Of a DNA stretch of 64,000 nt, positions 35,205 to 43,663 are shown piece after piece. The notes below the pieces were generated by a model. It saw nothing but the letters and a program-made list of their open reading frames with translations. It was not told the DNA's origin and ran no database searches. Location: assembly GCA_964528425.1 (NCBI GenBank), contig CAZGTD010000009.1, positions 7,078 to 71,077 on the forward strand. The letters are read 5' to 3'. A program made the translations under genes and the position numbers. The stretch's first letter is position 1; every line of letters starts with the position of its first letter. This DNA comes from UBA3263 sp964528425. Its GTDB lineage: Bacteria > Bacteroidota > Bacteroidia > Bacteroidales > Muribaculaceae.

Positions 35205-36188
35205 TCAGAAAACGGTTAAGATTTCCGGGCAGTCGGCCCCGACCGCCTCTTTCAGCCGGGCTTTTAATCGCGACTTTCTTTTATAAACTATTTCAACGGG
35301 TTCACCGAGGAGCAGGCTGATGGTGCGCGACGAAAGTCCACCGGAAATGTAAACGAGCAGTTTATAGTCATCGGCCTTAATTGCCGGATAAACGGCTTTA
35401 ACTTTATCGAGCAGATTATTTCGGCAATTGTTAACTGCCGATTCCATTTCAGGAAAAGAATCGGAGCGGACAGCGTCAATTTCAGATTTCACTTTATTGA
35501 CTATGGCGTTGCGTTCTGCTTTGGTTCCCTGTGCCTCATAATAGGTCTGACAAAGAGAATCAATGAGGGCGAATCTTGATTTCAGCAGATTCCGAAGTTT
35601 AGTTTCAAGAGAGTCAACCACGTTGCGGTCGGAATTTATGCGGTCTTTCATAACCGAGGCCTCGGCAATGAGTGCATCGTTTTGAGCCGACTGCAGCTTT
35701 ATTCTTTGTCGCATCCAGATTATTATTCCCGCGGCTATCAGCAGTATCAATAAACTGACGCAGGTTGTTTGTTCGCGACGCGCACGCTCTTTGTATAAGA
35801 AGAATTCTTTCTCCTTTTGCAGGTAAAGCGCAGTTGCCAGTGCATCATCGTTGCCCGACGACTGCATGATTTCTTTCAGACGCAACGCTTTCTGAAACTG
35901 GTTGTCAATGTCACGTTTTTTATAATAATTGATAGCGATATCAATAATTGTGTCAGTGGGAGCGGAAAGTTTATTTGCCACAAGAGCTTCGCTATAAAGG
36001 AGCGCCCAGCGGGCGATTATTGCCGAATCATTGAATTCCGAAATATCGAGGGCGTTGAGCGAAGTCAGGGCCGCTTTCGGGTTGGTGGTAATCAGCGTTT
36101 CGGCTTCGTCGAGCGCACGCGGCTGCGGATTGCAGAAACTGCAACCGGTCATAAAAATGAGGACTATGCAATATAATAAACCGCGCAT
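35205..36188 (-). CDS. Lipoprotein with TM segment, coiled coil and LuxR-like C-terminus
   Basis: A 327-residue protein not matching a named gene. It starts with a lipobox (MTGC, Cys16), then an alpha-helical TPR-like region (about 25-125), a clear membrane helix (LLILLIAAGIIIWM, about 150-165), a coiled coil (170-230) and a C-terminal DDYKLLVYISGGLSSRTISLLLGEPVEIVYKRKSRLKARL that resembles the LuxR/GerE helix-turn-helix. Bacteroidetes have many such TPR-TM-HTH putative regulators. If the HTH is cytoplasmic, the N-terminus would sense the periplasm. The ATG at 36188 is set by the -7 box at 36208-36216; the barrel gene follows in the same direction with its own promoter. Confidence 0.65.
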   Translation of the reverse strand: MRGLLYCIVLIFMTGCSFCNPQPRALDEAETLITTNPKAALTSLNALDISEFNDSAIIARWALLYSEALVANKLSAPTDTIIDIAINYYKKRDIDNQFQKALRLKEIMQSSGNDDALATALYLQKEKEFFLYKERARREQTTCVSLLILLIAAGIIIWMRQRIKLQSAQNDALIAEASVMKDRINSDRNVVDSLETKLRNLLKSRFALIDSLCQTYYEAQGTKAERNAIVNKVKSEIDAVRSDSFPEMESAVNNCRNNLLDKVKAVYPAIKADDYKLLVYISGGLSSRTISLLLGEPVEIVYKRKSRLKARLKEAVGADCPEILTVF

Positions 36189-36207
36189 TGCCTTAACGTT
36201 TAACCTT

Positions 36208-36216
36208 GCAAAGATA
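36208..36216 (-). promoter_or_regulatory. -7 element of the TPR-TM-HTH lipoprotein gene
   Basis: The minus strand reads TATCTTTGC, 20 bases upstream of the ATG at 36188. It excludes a longer in-frame start at 36239. Confidence 0.55.
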
Positions 36217-36238
36217 GTCAGTAAATATGAAATATGCA

Positions 36239-36274
36239 AGAGGCTGCTTCCACGCGTCGGTGGAGACAGCCTCT
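36239..36274 (-). terminator. Hairpin at the end of the oxalate operon
   Basis: AGAGGCTG (36239-36246) pairs with CAGCCTCT (36267-36274) and, inside a single mismatch, TTCCAC pairs with GTGGAG. The stem is long, but no T-run follows on the minus strand, so it is a probable rather than textbook terminator. Confidence 0.45.
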
Positions 36275-36302
36275 GAGTTTGAGAGTTTATAGGGGAGGAG
36301 GA

Positions 36303-37295
36303 TTACATCAGGAATCCGTGGGCAAGAGCCAGATCGGTTAGCCAGATCCACAGCGGGCAGAAACCTACAAATAGGATTACCGACAGGGTTAGCGAGGATG
36401 TGCCAGTAGCAACGTAGGTGTTGTATTCGTCGGCAATGATGATGCCTGAGAATGCCGGGGGCAGGGCGCAGGCAACAACCAGCATTTTGAGGTTGATGGG
36501 ATCCATGTGGCAGAGCAGACCTACAATCAGAGCGGCGGCAGGCATTACGATAAGTTTCATTATCGAGCCGAGAATACCTTGCCAGTTGATAACAACCTTG
36601 ATGCTCGAAAGGGTGATACCGGCCGAGAATACGGCGAGTGAGGCATTTGCCTTTGCAATAAGGTTGAACGAGGGGCTTGCCCAGTCAGGCCAGTGGAAAC
36701 CGACCAAAACGAGGATTACGGCCAATATAGGTGCCCAGGCTACAGGTTGCTCAAGGGCGTGGATTACCGGCTTCCAGGCGCTTTGTTTTTTAGCGCCGGC
36801 GTTAGTTCCTTGCTGGGCCAACGATGCGTTCAGCAGCGAGAGTCCTACAGGTATGCCGATTGCGTTAACCACAATGCCGACAATTGCAACCACGAGGGCT
36901 ACGGCCGACAAAGGCACACTGGCACTTACAAAGATAGGCTCCAAAACGGCAAATCCGAGGAAGCCGATGGTCGGCGAGCCGCTGATAAGGGCTGAAACTG
37001 CGGCGTCGGCGCCGGTGTTTTTCTTGAAACAGTACTTATAGATGAAGTAGACCAACATGAAGCAGCCCATAATTACCAACGTTGATACGAGGGTCAGCTT
37101 CAGGTCTTTGACCAGGTCCTCGCGGGTGGCTGTCACAATGGATATGAACAGCGCTGCCGGCAGGGCGTAGTCGAGCACAACCTTGTTGAACTGCTTTGAG
37201 TCGTTACCGTTGAATATGCCCTTTTTGCCGGAGATGTAGCCGGCGAGCATAACAACAATGATAGGTACTATCGCGTATAGAATTATATGTACCAT
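36303..37295 (-). CDS. yfdV: AEC family transporter, YfdV-like (putative oxalate/formate carrier)
   Basis: A 330-residue inner membrane protein with about ten helices of the auxin-efflux-carrier family. Stretches such as QFNKVVLDYALPAALFISI, SGSPTIGFLGFAVLEPI, NLIAKANASLAVF and ALPPAFSGIIIA closely resemble E. coli YfdV, which sits with formyl-CoA transferase (yfdW) and oxalyl-CoA decarboxylase (yfdU). Here too it follows frc and oxc, 21 bases after the oxc stop. A role in moving oxalate in and formate out is inference from the neighbours; it is not the MFS carrier OxlT used by Oxalobacter. Confidence 0.85.
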   Translation of the reverse strand: MVHIILYAIVPIIVVMLAGYISGKKGIFNGNDSKQFNKVVLDYALPAALFISIVTATREDLVKDLKLTLVSTLVIMGCFMLVYFIYKYCFKKNTGADAAVSALISGSPTIGFLGFAVLEPIFVSASVPLSAVALVVAIVGIVVNAIGIPVGLSLLNASLAQQGTNAGAKKQSAWKPVIHALEQPVAWAPILAVILVLVGFHWPDWASPSFNLIAKANASLAVFSAGITLSSIKVVINWQGILGSIMKLIVMPAAALIVGLLCHMDPINLKMLVVACALPPAFSGIIIADEYNTYVATGTSSLTLSVILFVGFCPLWIWLTDLALAHGFLM

Positions 37296-37316
37296 AAGTC
37301 AGTTCGTTTTAAGTGG

Positions 37317-39065
37317 TTATACGATTACATGCTGAATAGATTCGGGGTTGAGGTAGCCGATGTGGCCCGATTCCTTGCCGGAGTCTGCGCCGAGCTGAAC
37401 GTTGATCAGGGCCGGTTTTTTGGAGGCTACGGCCTCGGTGAAAGCTTTAGTGAGTTCCTCGGGGGTTGTAACGTAATATGCAGCGCCGCCGAAGGCTTCA
37501 GAAATCTTTTCATAGTGGGCGTTGATGTCGAGGGTAGTAGGTGCGGGATCGCCATCCTTACTCATGTTAACGCCTATGCCGTTGTAGATACCGCCATTGT
37601 TGAATACTACGACAGTACACGGGAGGTTGAAGCGGCAGATTGTTGCGAAGTCCATGCCGGAGAAACCAAATGCAGAGTCACCTTCGATGGCTACGACCGG
37701 ACGGCCGGTGGCTACGGCTGCGCCGATGGTTGAACCCATGCCCATGCCCATGATTGCCCAAGTAGCGCAGTCAACACGCGAACGGGGAACTGACATGTCG
37801 ATGGTGTCGCGGGTATCGTCGAGGGTATTAGCGCCTTCGTTGATAAGAACGATGTCGGGGTTGCCTTCAATCAGCGGCTTCAGGGCGTTAAGGGCGGTCC
37901 AGTGAGTCATAGGCTGAGAGTTGGCAAACGATGCCAGACGTTCGGCAAACTTGGCGTTTTTGGCTTTGGTTTCGGCCTGCAGCGACGGCAACCAGTTGGG
38001 GTCGACATTCGTTAGTTTCTGGCCTGCGAGTTTGGCCATCATGGCTTTCAGCGAGTTTTCGATATCGCCGACAACAGGGGCGTCGATGGGGCGGTTGCAG
38101 TCCATTTCGGTTGCTTCAACATCGAGCTGAATGAACTTGCCGTCGGGATTCCATTTGCCATGTCCCCTGGAGAGCAACCAGTTCAGTCGGGCGCCAATTA
38201 GAATTACAACGTCGGCCTGCTCCATGATTTCCGAGCGGCACGAAAGTGCACTCTGCGGGTGTTTGTCGGGCATAAGACCTTTTGCCATCGACATGGGGAA
38301 GAAAGGTATGCCGGTTGATTCAATGAACTGTTTGATGGTGTCATCGGCCTGGATGAATGCAGCGCCTTTGCCCAACACGATTGCGGGGTGTTTGGCGGTT
38401 TTGAGCAGTTCAACGGCGCGGTCGATACTGTCGGGGTTGGCGTAGGTTTTAGCTACGGGGTCAACCGGGGTGAAGAACCATTTTTCGGCTTCATCAGCGT
38501 CGACAACCTGACCCAGACAGGGAGTTGTGATGTCGAGATAAACGCCGCCGGGACGGCCCGAAACGGCTGCACGATAAGCGCGGGCAACCGCAGTTGGAAT
38601 ATCTTGAGGACGGTTAACACGATATGCAGCCTTTACCAGGCCTTTGGCAACGTTGAGCTGGTCGAGACCTTCGTATGCACCTTGGCTCAGGTCGATTGGG
38701 TCGCGGTCGCTTGAACCGGAAATTTGAATCATAGGGTAGCAATTGACCGTTGCATTGATGGTTGCGGTCAAGCCGTTAAGGAAGCCGAGAGAACTTACGG
38801 TCAGCAGCACTGCGGGCTTACCGGTGAGATAGCCGTGGGTAGCTGCTGCCATGCCGGCCTGCTGTTCATGGCGGAAGCCAACAAATTTAATACCCTGTTC
38901 CTGTGCAAGATAAGCAAAGTCGGTAACAGGAATGCCAACAAGACCATACATGGTGTCGATACCGATGTTTTTAAGGGCTTTGGCAAGAATATACATACCG
39001 GTAACCTGTTCGGGATAGTGGGGAGCACTCGGCGCAGCTGCGGTAGGGGTTGGAGTTTCAGACAT
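37317..39065 (-). CDS. oxc: Oxalyl-CoA decarboxylase
   Basis: A thiamine-diphosphate enzyme of 582 residues decarboxylating oxalyl-CoA to formyl-CoA and CO2. It shows IDTMYGLVGIPVTD, FRHEQQAG with the cofactor-activating Glu67, SQGAYEGLDQMN-like DQLNVAK, AVSGRPGGVYLDI, PFFPMSMAKGLMPDKHPQSA, IGARLNWLLSRGHGKW and the TPP motif EGDSAFGFSGMDFATICRFN. The end ESGHIGYLN corresponds to the C-terminal lid that closes the active site in Oxalobacter Oxc. The N-terminus carries an odd Thr/Pro/Ala tail (PTPTAAAPSAP). It is the middle gene of frc-oxc-AEC. Confidence 0.95.
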   Translation of the reverse strand: MSETPTPTAAAPSAPHYPEQVTGMYILAKALKNIGIDTMYGLVGIPVTDFAYLAQEQGIKFVGFRHEQQAGMAAATHGYLTGKPAVLLTVSSLGFLNGLTATINATVNCYPMIQISGSSDRDPIDLSQGAYEGLDQLNVAKGLVKAAYRVNRPQDIPTAVARAYRAAVSGRPGGVYLDITTPCLGQVVDADEAEKWFFTPVDPVAKTYANPDSIDRAVELLKTAKHPAIVLGKGAAFIQADDTIKQFIESTGIPFFPMSMAKGLMPDKHPQSALSCRSEIMEQADVVILIGARLNWLLSRGHGKWNPDGKFIQLDVEATEMDCNRPIDAPVVGDIENSLKAMMAKLAGQKLTNVDPNWLPSLQAETKAKNAKFAERLASFANSQPMTHWTALNALKPLIEGNPDIVLINEGANTLDDTRDTIDMSVPRSRVDCATWAIMGMGMGSTIGAAVATGRPVVAIEGDSAFGFSGMDFATICRFNLPCTVVVFNNGGIYNGIGVNMSKDGDPAPTTLDINAHYEKISEAFGGAAYYVTTPEELTKAFTEAVASKKPALINVQLGADSGKESGHIGYLNPESIQHVIV

Positions 39066-39095
39066 ATACTTGAATTTTAATAGTTAGTAATTGTT

Positions 39096-39132
39096 AATTA
39101 GTAATTAGCCCGGAGCGAGCTAATTACTAATT
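39096..39132 (-). promoter_or_regulatory. 14-base inverted repeat between frc and oxc
   Basis: AATTAGTAATTAGC (39096-39109) and GCTAATTACTAATT (39119-39132) are perfect complements around a 9-base loop. The 9-mer TTAGTAATT occurs in a further direct copy at 39084-39092. It may be an mRNA-processing or stability hairpin, an attenuator or an operator; a T-run does not follow directly. Confidence 0.55.
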
Positions 39133-39141
39133 TATTGAGAG

Positions 39142-40464
39142 TTATTTTGCAGGTGCGGGAGCGGTTTTGGCAACGGGTGCGGTAGTGCCGTTTGCGGCCA
39201 TAGCGGCTTGCTGTTCTTTGGTATAGCCGAGACCGGTAAGGATTTCTTCGGTATTGCCACCCAGCGAAGGACATGGACCGTAGGTAGGCTGGAAGTTACT
39301 CATGGTGAAAGGAACACCTACAGTAACGAATTCACCAATTTCGCCACCCTGGTTGATGCGTACGAGGGTGTTGCCGTCGTAGAGGCTTTCGTCGCTCATC
39401 ATTTCTTTGGTGGAAAGTACCGGGCCTACAGGAACACCATATTTACCGAGAATTTCAGTAACTTCATATTTGGTCTTATCTGCCGTCCAGGCGCCGACAC
39501 GCTGATAGATTTCTTGTTTATGGCGGTCGCGGGCATCGGCGGTGTTGAAGTCGGGGTTGGTTAACCAGTCGGTAAAGCCGGTTGCCTGACAGAAGAGTTC
39601 AAAGTCTTTTTCACCACGCTGCAGAATAACATATACATAGTTGTTGGCATCGATTTCAGAGTCCATGTCGCCTGAAGGTTTACACTTGTAGGTCCAGCCA
39701 AGAACGCCGCCGCCTTCGATGTTGCCCGAGCGGGGAACACAATCGCCGAACTTGCCGTCGGGATACTGCGGGAACTGGGTAAGGTAGCCGATCTTGTCGA
39801 GGGTGAGCTGGTCGCGGGTCTTGATACGGCAGAGATTAAGACATGCATTGTGCATCGACTGATAAACGTAGCAACCTTCGCCGGTTTTTTCGCGCTGAAG
39901 CAGCGCGGCGAGAATGCCGATAGTCAGGTGCATACCGGTGTTTGAGTCGCCGAGGGCCGCACCGCTCTGGGTAGGAATGTTATACTCACCGTCATACCAG
40001 CCGGTAGTGGAAGCTGCGGCTGCAGTTACCTGTGCAATAGGCTCATACGCCTTAAGGTCTTTGTATTTGGAACTTACAGGGAAGCCCTTGATGGTACCAT
40101 AGATGCATCGGGGATTAAGGGCGTGGACCACTTCCCACGAAAAACCGAGTTTATCCATAGCTCCGGGGTGGAGGTTTTCGATAAATACGTCGGCTGTTTT
40201 CAAAAGTTCGGTAAGAATTTTAGCTCCATCGGGAGTCTTGGCATCGAGAGCAAGCGATTTTTTGTCGGAATTAAGTTGCAGGAAGTAGTAGCTGGGCAGG
40301 TTGGGATCAAACTGGAGTTCCTTACGGGTTGCATCGCCAACGCCCGGGCGTTCGATTTTAATAACGTCAGCGCCGAGCCATGCCAGCAGTTGAGTACACG
40401 AGGGGCCGGACTGGACTTCGGTGAAGTCGATCACTTTAATGCCCTGAAGAGGTGCAGTGTTCAT
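39142..40464 (-). CDS. frc: Formyl-CoA:oxalate CoA-transferase
   Basis: A family III CoA-transferase of 440 residues moving CoA from formyl-CoA to oxalate. The N-terminal GIKVIDFTEVQSGPSCTQ and LGADVIKIERPGVGD, the catalytic Asp173 in GAALGDSNTGMH and the mobile glycine loop in NIEGGGVLGW all match Oxalobacter Frc; KYGVPVGPVLS is a further signature. The C-terminus adds a low-complexity tail (AANGTTAPVAKTAPAPAK) beyond the usual end near residue 425. It is the first gene of the oxalate operon. No clear -7 box is visible in the 126 bases shared with the divergent Fur-family gene. Confidence 0.95.
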   Translation of the reverse strand: MNTAPLQGIKVIDFTEVQSGPSCTQLLAWLGADVIKIERPGVGDATRKELQFDPNLPSYYFLQLNSDKKSLALDAKTPDGAKILTELLKTADVFIENLHPGAMDKLGFSWEVVHALNPRCIYGTIKGFPVSSKYKDLKAYEPIAQVTAAAASTTGWYDGEYNIPTQSGAALGDSNTGMHLTIGILAALLQREKTGEGCYVYQSMHNACLNLCRIKTRDQLTLDKIGYLTQFPQYPDGKFGDCVPRSGNIEGGGVLGWTYKCKPSGDMDSEIDANNYVYVILQRGEKDFELFCQATGFTDWLTNPDFNTADARDRHKQEIYQRVGAWTADKTKYEVTEILGKYGVPVGPVLSTKEMMSDESLYDGNTLVRINQGGEIGEFVTVGVPFTMSNFQPTYGPCPSLGGNTEEILTGLGYTKEQQAAMAANGTTAPVAKTAPAPAK

Positions 40465-40550
40465 AGGTAGTAGTAATTTGTTAGTTTAAGAGGGATTAAT
40501 ATTATTAAGATATTATGATAACAACGGTTTGCTCAAAATAGTTTAAAAAA

Positions 40551-40583
40551 TTTGTTTAAATGCGTGGGAATTGTTAACTTTGT
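40551..40583 (+). promoter_or_regulatory. Sigma-ABfr promoter of the Fur-family gene and purA
   Basis: TTTG at 40551-40554, a 20-base spacer and TAACTTTGT at 40575-40583. The ATG at 40591 is 8 bases further, so the message is nearly leaderless and an in-frame TTG at 40552 is excluded. Confidence 0.7.
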
Positions 40584-40590
40584 GGCGAAG

Positions 40591-41073
40591 ATGGAACGAA
40601 TGCAGGCAAAGGCACGCGCACGCTTTGCGTTTTCAGAGTTTCTCGGCAGTTGCTCCCGACGGTGCACTCCCGAGCGGCTTGCCGTTCTGGATGCCGCTAT
40701 AGATCGTAGCGAGCCGTTTATGGCCGAAGAGCTTATCGAGGACCTGAACCGGCAGGCCGCAATCAAGGTGAGCCGCGCAACTGTTTTCAACACATTGCCG
40801 CTGCTAATACGAGCCGGATTGCTTCGGCGTGTATTTCTCGGAGGGGAGGCCCTGTACGAATCACTCCGTCCCGGCAAAGCCATGAAGCCGACTGTATATA
40901 TGGTCTGTTCGGTATGCGGCAAAACGCGGCGTATTGATTCGGCAGGTTTCGGCCAGTGGGCTGCGGTTTTGACTCCGCGCGGCTTTCAGGTTGAGCCGAG
41001 CGCTTCGATAGCATACCTTTCCGGCCGCTGTAGTCAATGCAAGAGTTCCGCACCAAAAAGAAAAAATAAATAA
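40591..41073 (+). CDS. Atypical Fur-family transcriptional regulator
   Basis: A 160-residue winged-helix regulator. The DNA-binding helix is VSRATVFNTLPLLIRAGLLRR (read as two pieces of the Fur fold) and the structural zinc site is CSVC (about 108-111) with CSQC near 148-151. The histidines that normally build the regulatory metal site are missing: the stretch before the first CxxC reads KPTVYMVC instead of HxHxxxC, and the SLYLYG-preceding His is replaced in EPSASIAYLSG. It is divergent from the oxalate operon and 29 bases upstream of purA. It may sense something other than a metal, or act constitutively. Confidence 0.8.
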   Translation: MERMQAKARARFAFSEFLGSCSRRCTPERLAVLDAAIDRSEPFMAEELIEDLNRQAAIKVSRATVFNTLPLLIRAGLLRRVFLGGEALYESLRPGKAMKPTVYMVCSVCGKTRRIDSAGFGQWAAVLTPRGFQVEPSASIAYLSGRCSQCKSSAPKRKNK

Positions 41074-41102
41074 ATAATAACCAAAATAGTAAGAAAAGAA
41101 TA

Positions 41103-42383
41103 ATGAAAGTCGATGTGCTTTTAGGCCTCCAGTGGGGCGACGAAGGAAAAGGTAAGGTCGTAGACGTGCTTACGCCTCGTTACGATGTTGTTGCCCGCTT
41201 TCAGGGCGGACCTAATGCCGGCCATACCCTTGAGTTCGAAGGCAAGAAATATGTTTTGCGCTCCATTCCTTCCGGTGTGTTTCAGCGTGGACAAATCAAT
41301 ATAATCGGTAACGGAGTGGTTCTCGACCCGGTGCTTTTTCGCGAAGAGGCGGAAGCGCTGCGCCAGAGCGGAGTCGATTTGACAAAGGTGTTGAAAATTT
41401 CCAAGAAGGCACACCTGATTCTTCCGACTCACCGACTGCTCGATGCTGCGAACGAAGCTGCCAAGGGCGCCGCTAAAATAGGCACCACCGGCAAAGGCAT
41501 AGGCCCGACATATACAGACAAGATTTCGCGCAACGGACTGCGCGTAGGCGACACCCTGATGCCTGATTTCAAGCAAAAATATGAAGCCGCGAAGAAACGT
41601 CACCTTGACCAGATGGCGGCCTTGGGCGTAACCGAACATCCTACCTTGGCCGAACTCGAAAAGAACTGGCTCGAAGCAATCGATTATCTGCGCGAATATG
41701 ATCTGATTGATTCGGAACACTATATCAATAATGCCCTGAAGGAAGATAAGAAGGTTCTTTGCGAAGGTGCGCAAGGTACTATGCTCGACGTTGATTTCGG
41801 TTCATATCCTTTTGTTACTTCCAGCAATACCGTTACAGCGGGCGCTTGCACCGGCCTTGGCGTTGCTCCGAATAAAATTGGCCGTGTGTTCGGTATTTTC
41901 AAAGCCTATTGCACCCGAGTTGGCTCCGGTCCTTTCCCGACAGAACTGTTTGATGAAGCCGGCAAGCGTATGCGTGACATAGGCCACGAGTATGGAGCAG
42001 TTACGGGTCGCGAACGCCGGTGCGGGTGGATTGATCTGGTTGCGCTGAAATATGCCGTAATGATCAACGGAGTTACTGATCTCATAATGATGAAGAGCGA
42101 TGTGCTCGACGATTTTGACACAATCCGCGCTTGCGTGGCCTATAAAATAAATGGAGAAACCGTGACCGAGCTTCCTTATGACCTCCAGAGCGTAGATATT
42201 GAACCGGTCTACGTTGACCTGCCGGGATGGAAAACTTCAATGACAAATATCAGCAGCGAAAGCGAGCTCCCCAAAAACTTCGTTGACTATATCGGATTTA
42301 TTGAAAAAGAGCTCGGCGTTCCTGTAACTATTCTAAGTGTCGGACCCGACCGCAAGCAAACTATCGTGCGTAAAAACTTTTAA
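41103..42383 (+). CDS. purA: Adenylosuccinate synthetase
   Basis: GTP-dependent condensation of IMP and aspartate in AMP synthesis; 426 residues, the usual length. The P-loop LQWGDEGKGKVVD (residues 9-21), the IMP/GTP loop GGPNAGHT, TGKGIGPTYTDK, and the Asp-binding EGAQGTMLDVDFGSYPFVTSSN are complete. It follows the Fur-like gene on the same strand with a 29-base gap and no intervening promoter box, so it is probably co-transcribed with it. A DUF1015 gene follows 15 bases later. Confidence 0.97.
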   Translation: MKVDVLLGLQWGDEGKGKVVDVLTPRYDVVARFQGGPNAGHTLEFEGKKYVLRSIPSGVFQRGQINIIGNGVVLDPVLFREEAEALRQSGVDLTKVLKISKKAHLILPTHRLLDAANEAAKGAAKIGTTGKGIGPTYTDKISRNGLRVGDTLMPDFKQKYEAAKKRHLDQMAALGVTEHPTLAELEKNWLEAIDYLREYDLIDSEHYINNALKEDKKVLCEGAQGTMLDVDFGSYPFVTSSNTVTAGACTGLGVAPNKIGRVFGIFKAYCTRVGSGPFPTELFDEAGKRMRDIGHEYGAVTGRERRCGWIDLVALKYAVMINGVTDLIMMKSDVLDDFDTIRACVAYKINGETVTELPYDLQSVDIEPVYVDLPGWKTSMTNISSESELPKNFVDYIGFIEKELGVPVTILSVGPDRKQTIVRKNF

Positions 42384-42398
42384 TATCTCACTAAGATT

Positions 42399-43643
42399 AT
42401 GAAAGTCAAACCGTTTAAGGGCATCAGGCCTCCCCGTGAAATTGTTGAGGATGTTGCGTCGCGTCCCTATGACGTGCTGAATTCCGACGAAGCTCGGGCT
42501 GAAGCCGAGGGTAATCCTAAGTCTCTGTATCATATAATAAAGCCGGAGATTGACTTTCCGGTCGGTACTGATGAACATGATGCCCGAGTATATGAAAAGG
42601 CCGTTGAGAATTTCGTGAATTTTCAAAATCAAGGCTGGCTGATTCAAGACGAGAAGGAGCATTACTACATTTATGCGCAAACCATGGACGGCCGCACGCA
42701 ATACGGCATCGTTTTGGGTGCAAATGTTGATGACTACATGGAATCGCGCATCAAGAAACATGAACTCACCCGCAAGGACAAGGAAGAGGACCGGATGAAG
42801 CATGTGCGTATAAACAATGCGAACATCGAGCCCGTATTCCTTGCTTTTCACGATAATGAAGTTCTTGACCGGGTTATTCGCGAGGTGACTTCCGGCAAAC
42901 CTGAGTATGATTTCGTTGCTCCTGACGGTTTCGGCCATAAATTCTGGGTTGTTGATAATCCGGAACATATTGCGACCATTACCGATGAGTTTGAAAAAAT
43001 GCCTGCAACGTATATTGCCGACGGGCATCATCGCTCTGCTGCCGCTGCTCTTGTAGGCCATGAAAAAGCTCAGCAGAATCCCGATCATACAGGATCTGAG
43101 GAATATAACTACTTTCTTGCTGTTGCATTCCCTGCCAGTCATCTGAAAATTATTGACTATAATCGTCTCGTTAAGGACCTGAACGGATATACACCCGAAA
43201 AGTTCCTTGAAAAACTCAGTGAAAACTTTATAGTTGAAGATAAGGGTACGGAAATATATCGTCCCACTCATCTTCATAATTTCTCGCTTTATCTGGGAGG
43301 AAAATGGTATTCGCTTACGGCTAAAGAGGGTACTTATAACGATGATGATCCGATTGGTGTTCTTGACGTTACCATCAGTTCAGACCTGATTTTGCGCGAT
43401 ATTCTTGATATTCAGGATTTGCGTACCTCCAAGCGCGTGGATTTCGTTGGTGGCATACGCGGTCTTGGCGAGCTGAAGCGTCGCGTCGACAGTGGCGAGA
43501 TGATTGCCGCATTGGCACTTTATCCTGTTTCAATGAAGCAGCTGATGGATATTGCCGATTCAGGAAACATTATGCCCCCGAAGACCACATGGTTTGAACC
43601 AAAATTGCGCAGTGGTCTTATTATTCATTCATTAAACGATTAA
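42399..43643 (+). CDS. DUF1015 family protein
   Basis: A 414-residue cytoplasmic protein of PF06245. Signatures are VKPFKGIRPP and VASRPYDVLN at the N-terminus and the strictly conserved ADGHHRSAAA (about residues 207-216), a likely catalytic or metal-binding site. The fold is distantly related to ParB/sulfiredoxin-like kinases, but the reaction of this family is not firmly known. It lies 15 bases after purA and 20 bases before the carboxyltransferase gene, within one run of plus-strand genes. Confidence 0.85.
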   Translation: MKVKPFKGIRPPREIVEDVASRPYDVLNSDEARAEAEGNPKSLYHIIKPEIDFPVGTDEHDARVYEKAVENFVNFQNQGWLIQDEKEHYYIYAQTMDGRTQYGIVLGANVDDYMESRIKKHELTRKDKEEDRMKHVRINNANIEPVFLAFHDNEVLDRVIREVTSGKPEYDFVAPDGFGHKFWVVDNPEHIATITDEFEKMPATYIADGHHRSAAAALVGHEKAQQNPDHTGSEEYNYFLAVAFPASHLKIIDYNRLVKDLNGYTPEKFLEKLSENFIVEDKGTEIYRPTHLHNFSLYLGGKWYSLTAKEGTYNDDDPIGVLDVTISSDLILRDILDIQDLRTSKRVDFVGGIRGLGELKRRVDSGEMIAALALYPVSMKQLMDIADSGNIMPPKTTWFEPKLRSGLIIHSLND

Positions 43644-43663
43644 ACTTCAAGTATTACAATAAT

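Noticed and set aside
40465..40590. Promoter for frc on the minus strand
   Set aside because: A TATTTTG stretch resembles a -7 box but has one base too few between TA and TTTG, and no paired -33 is found, so it was not listed.
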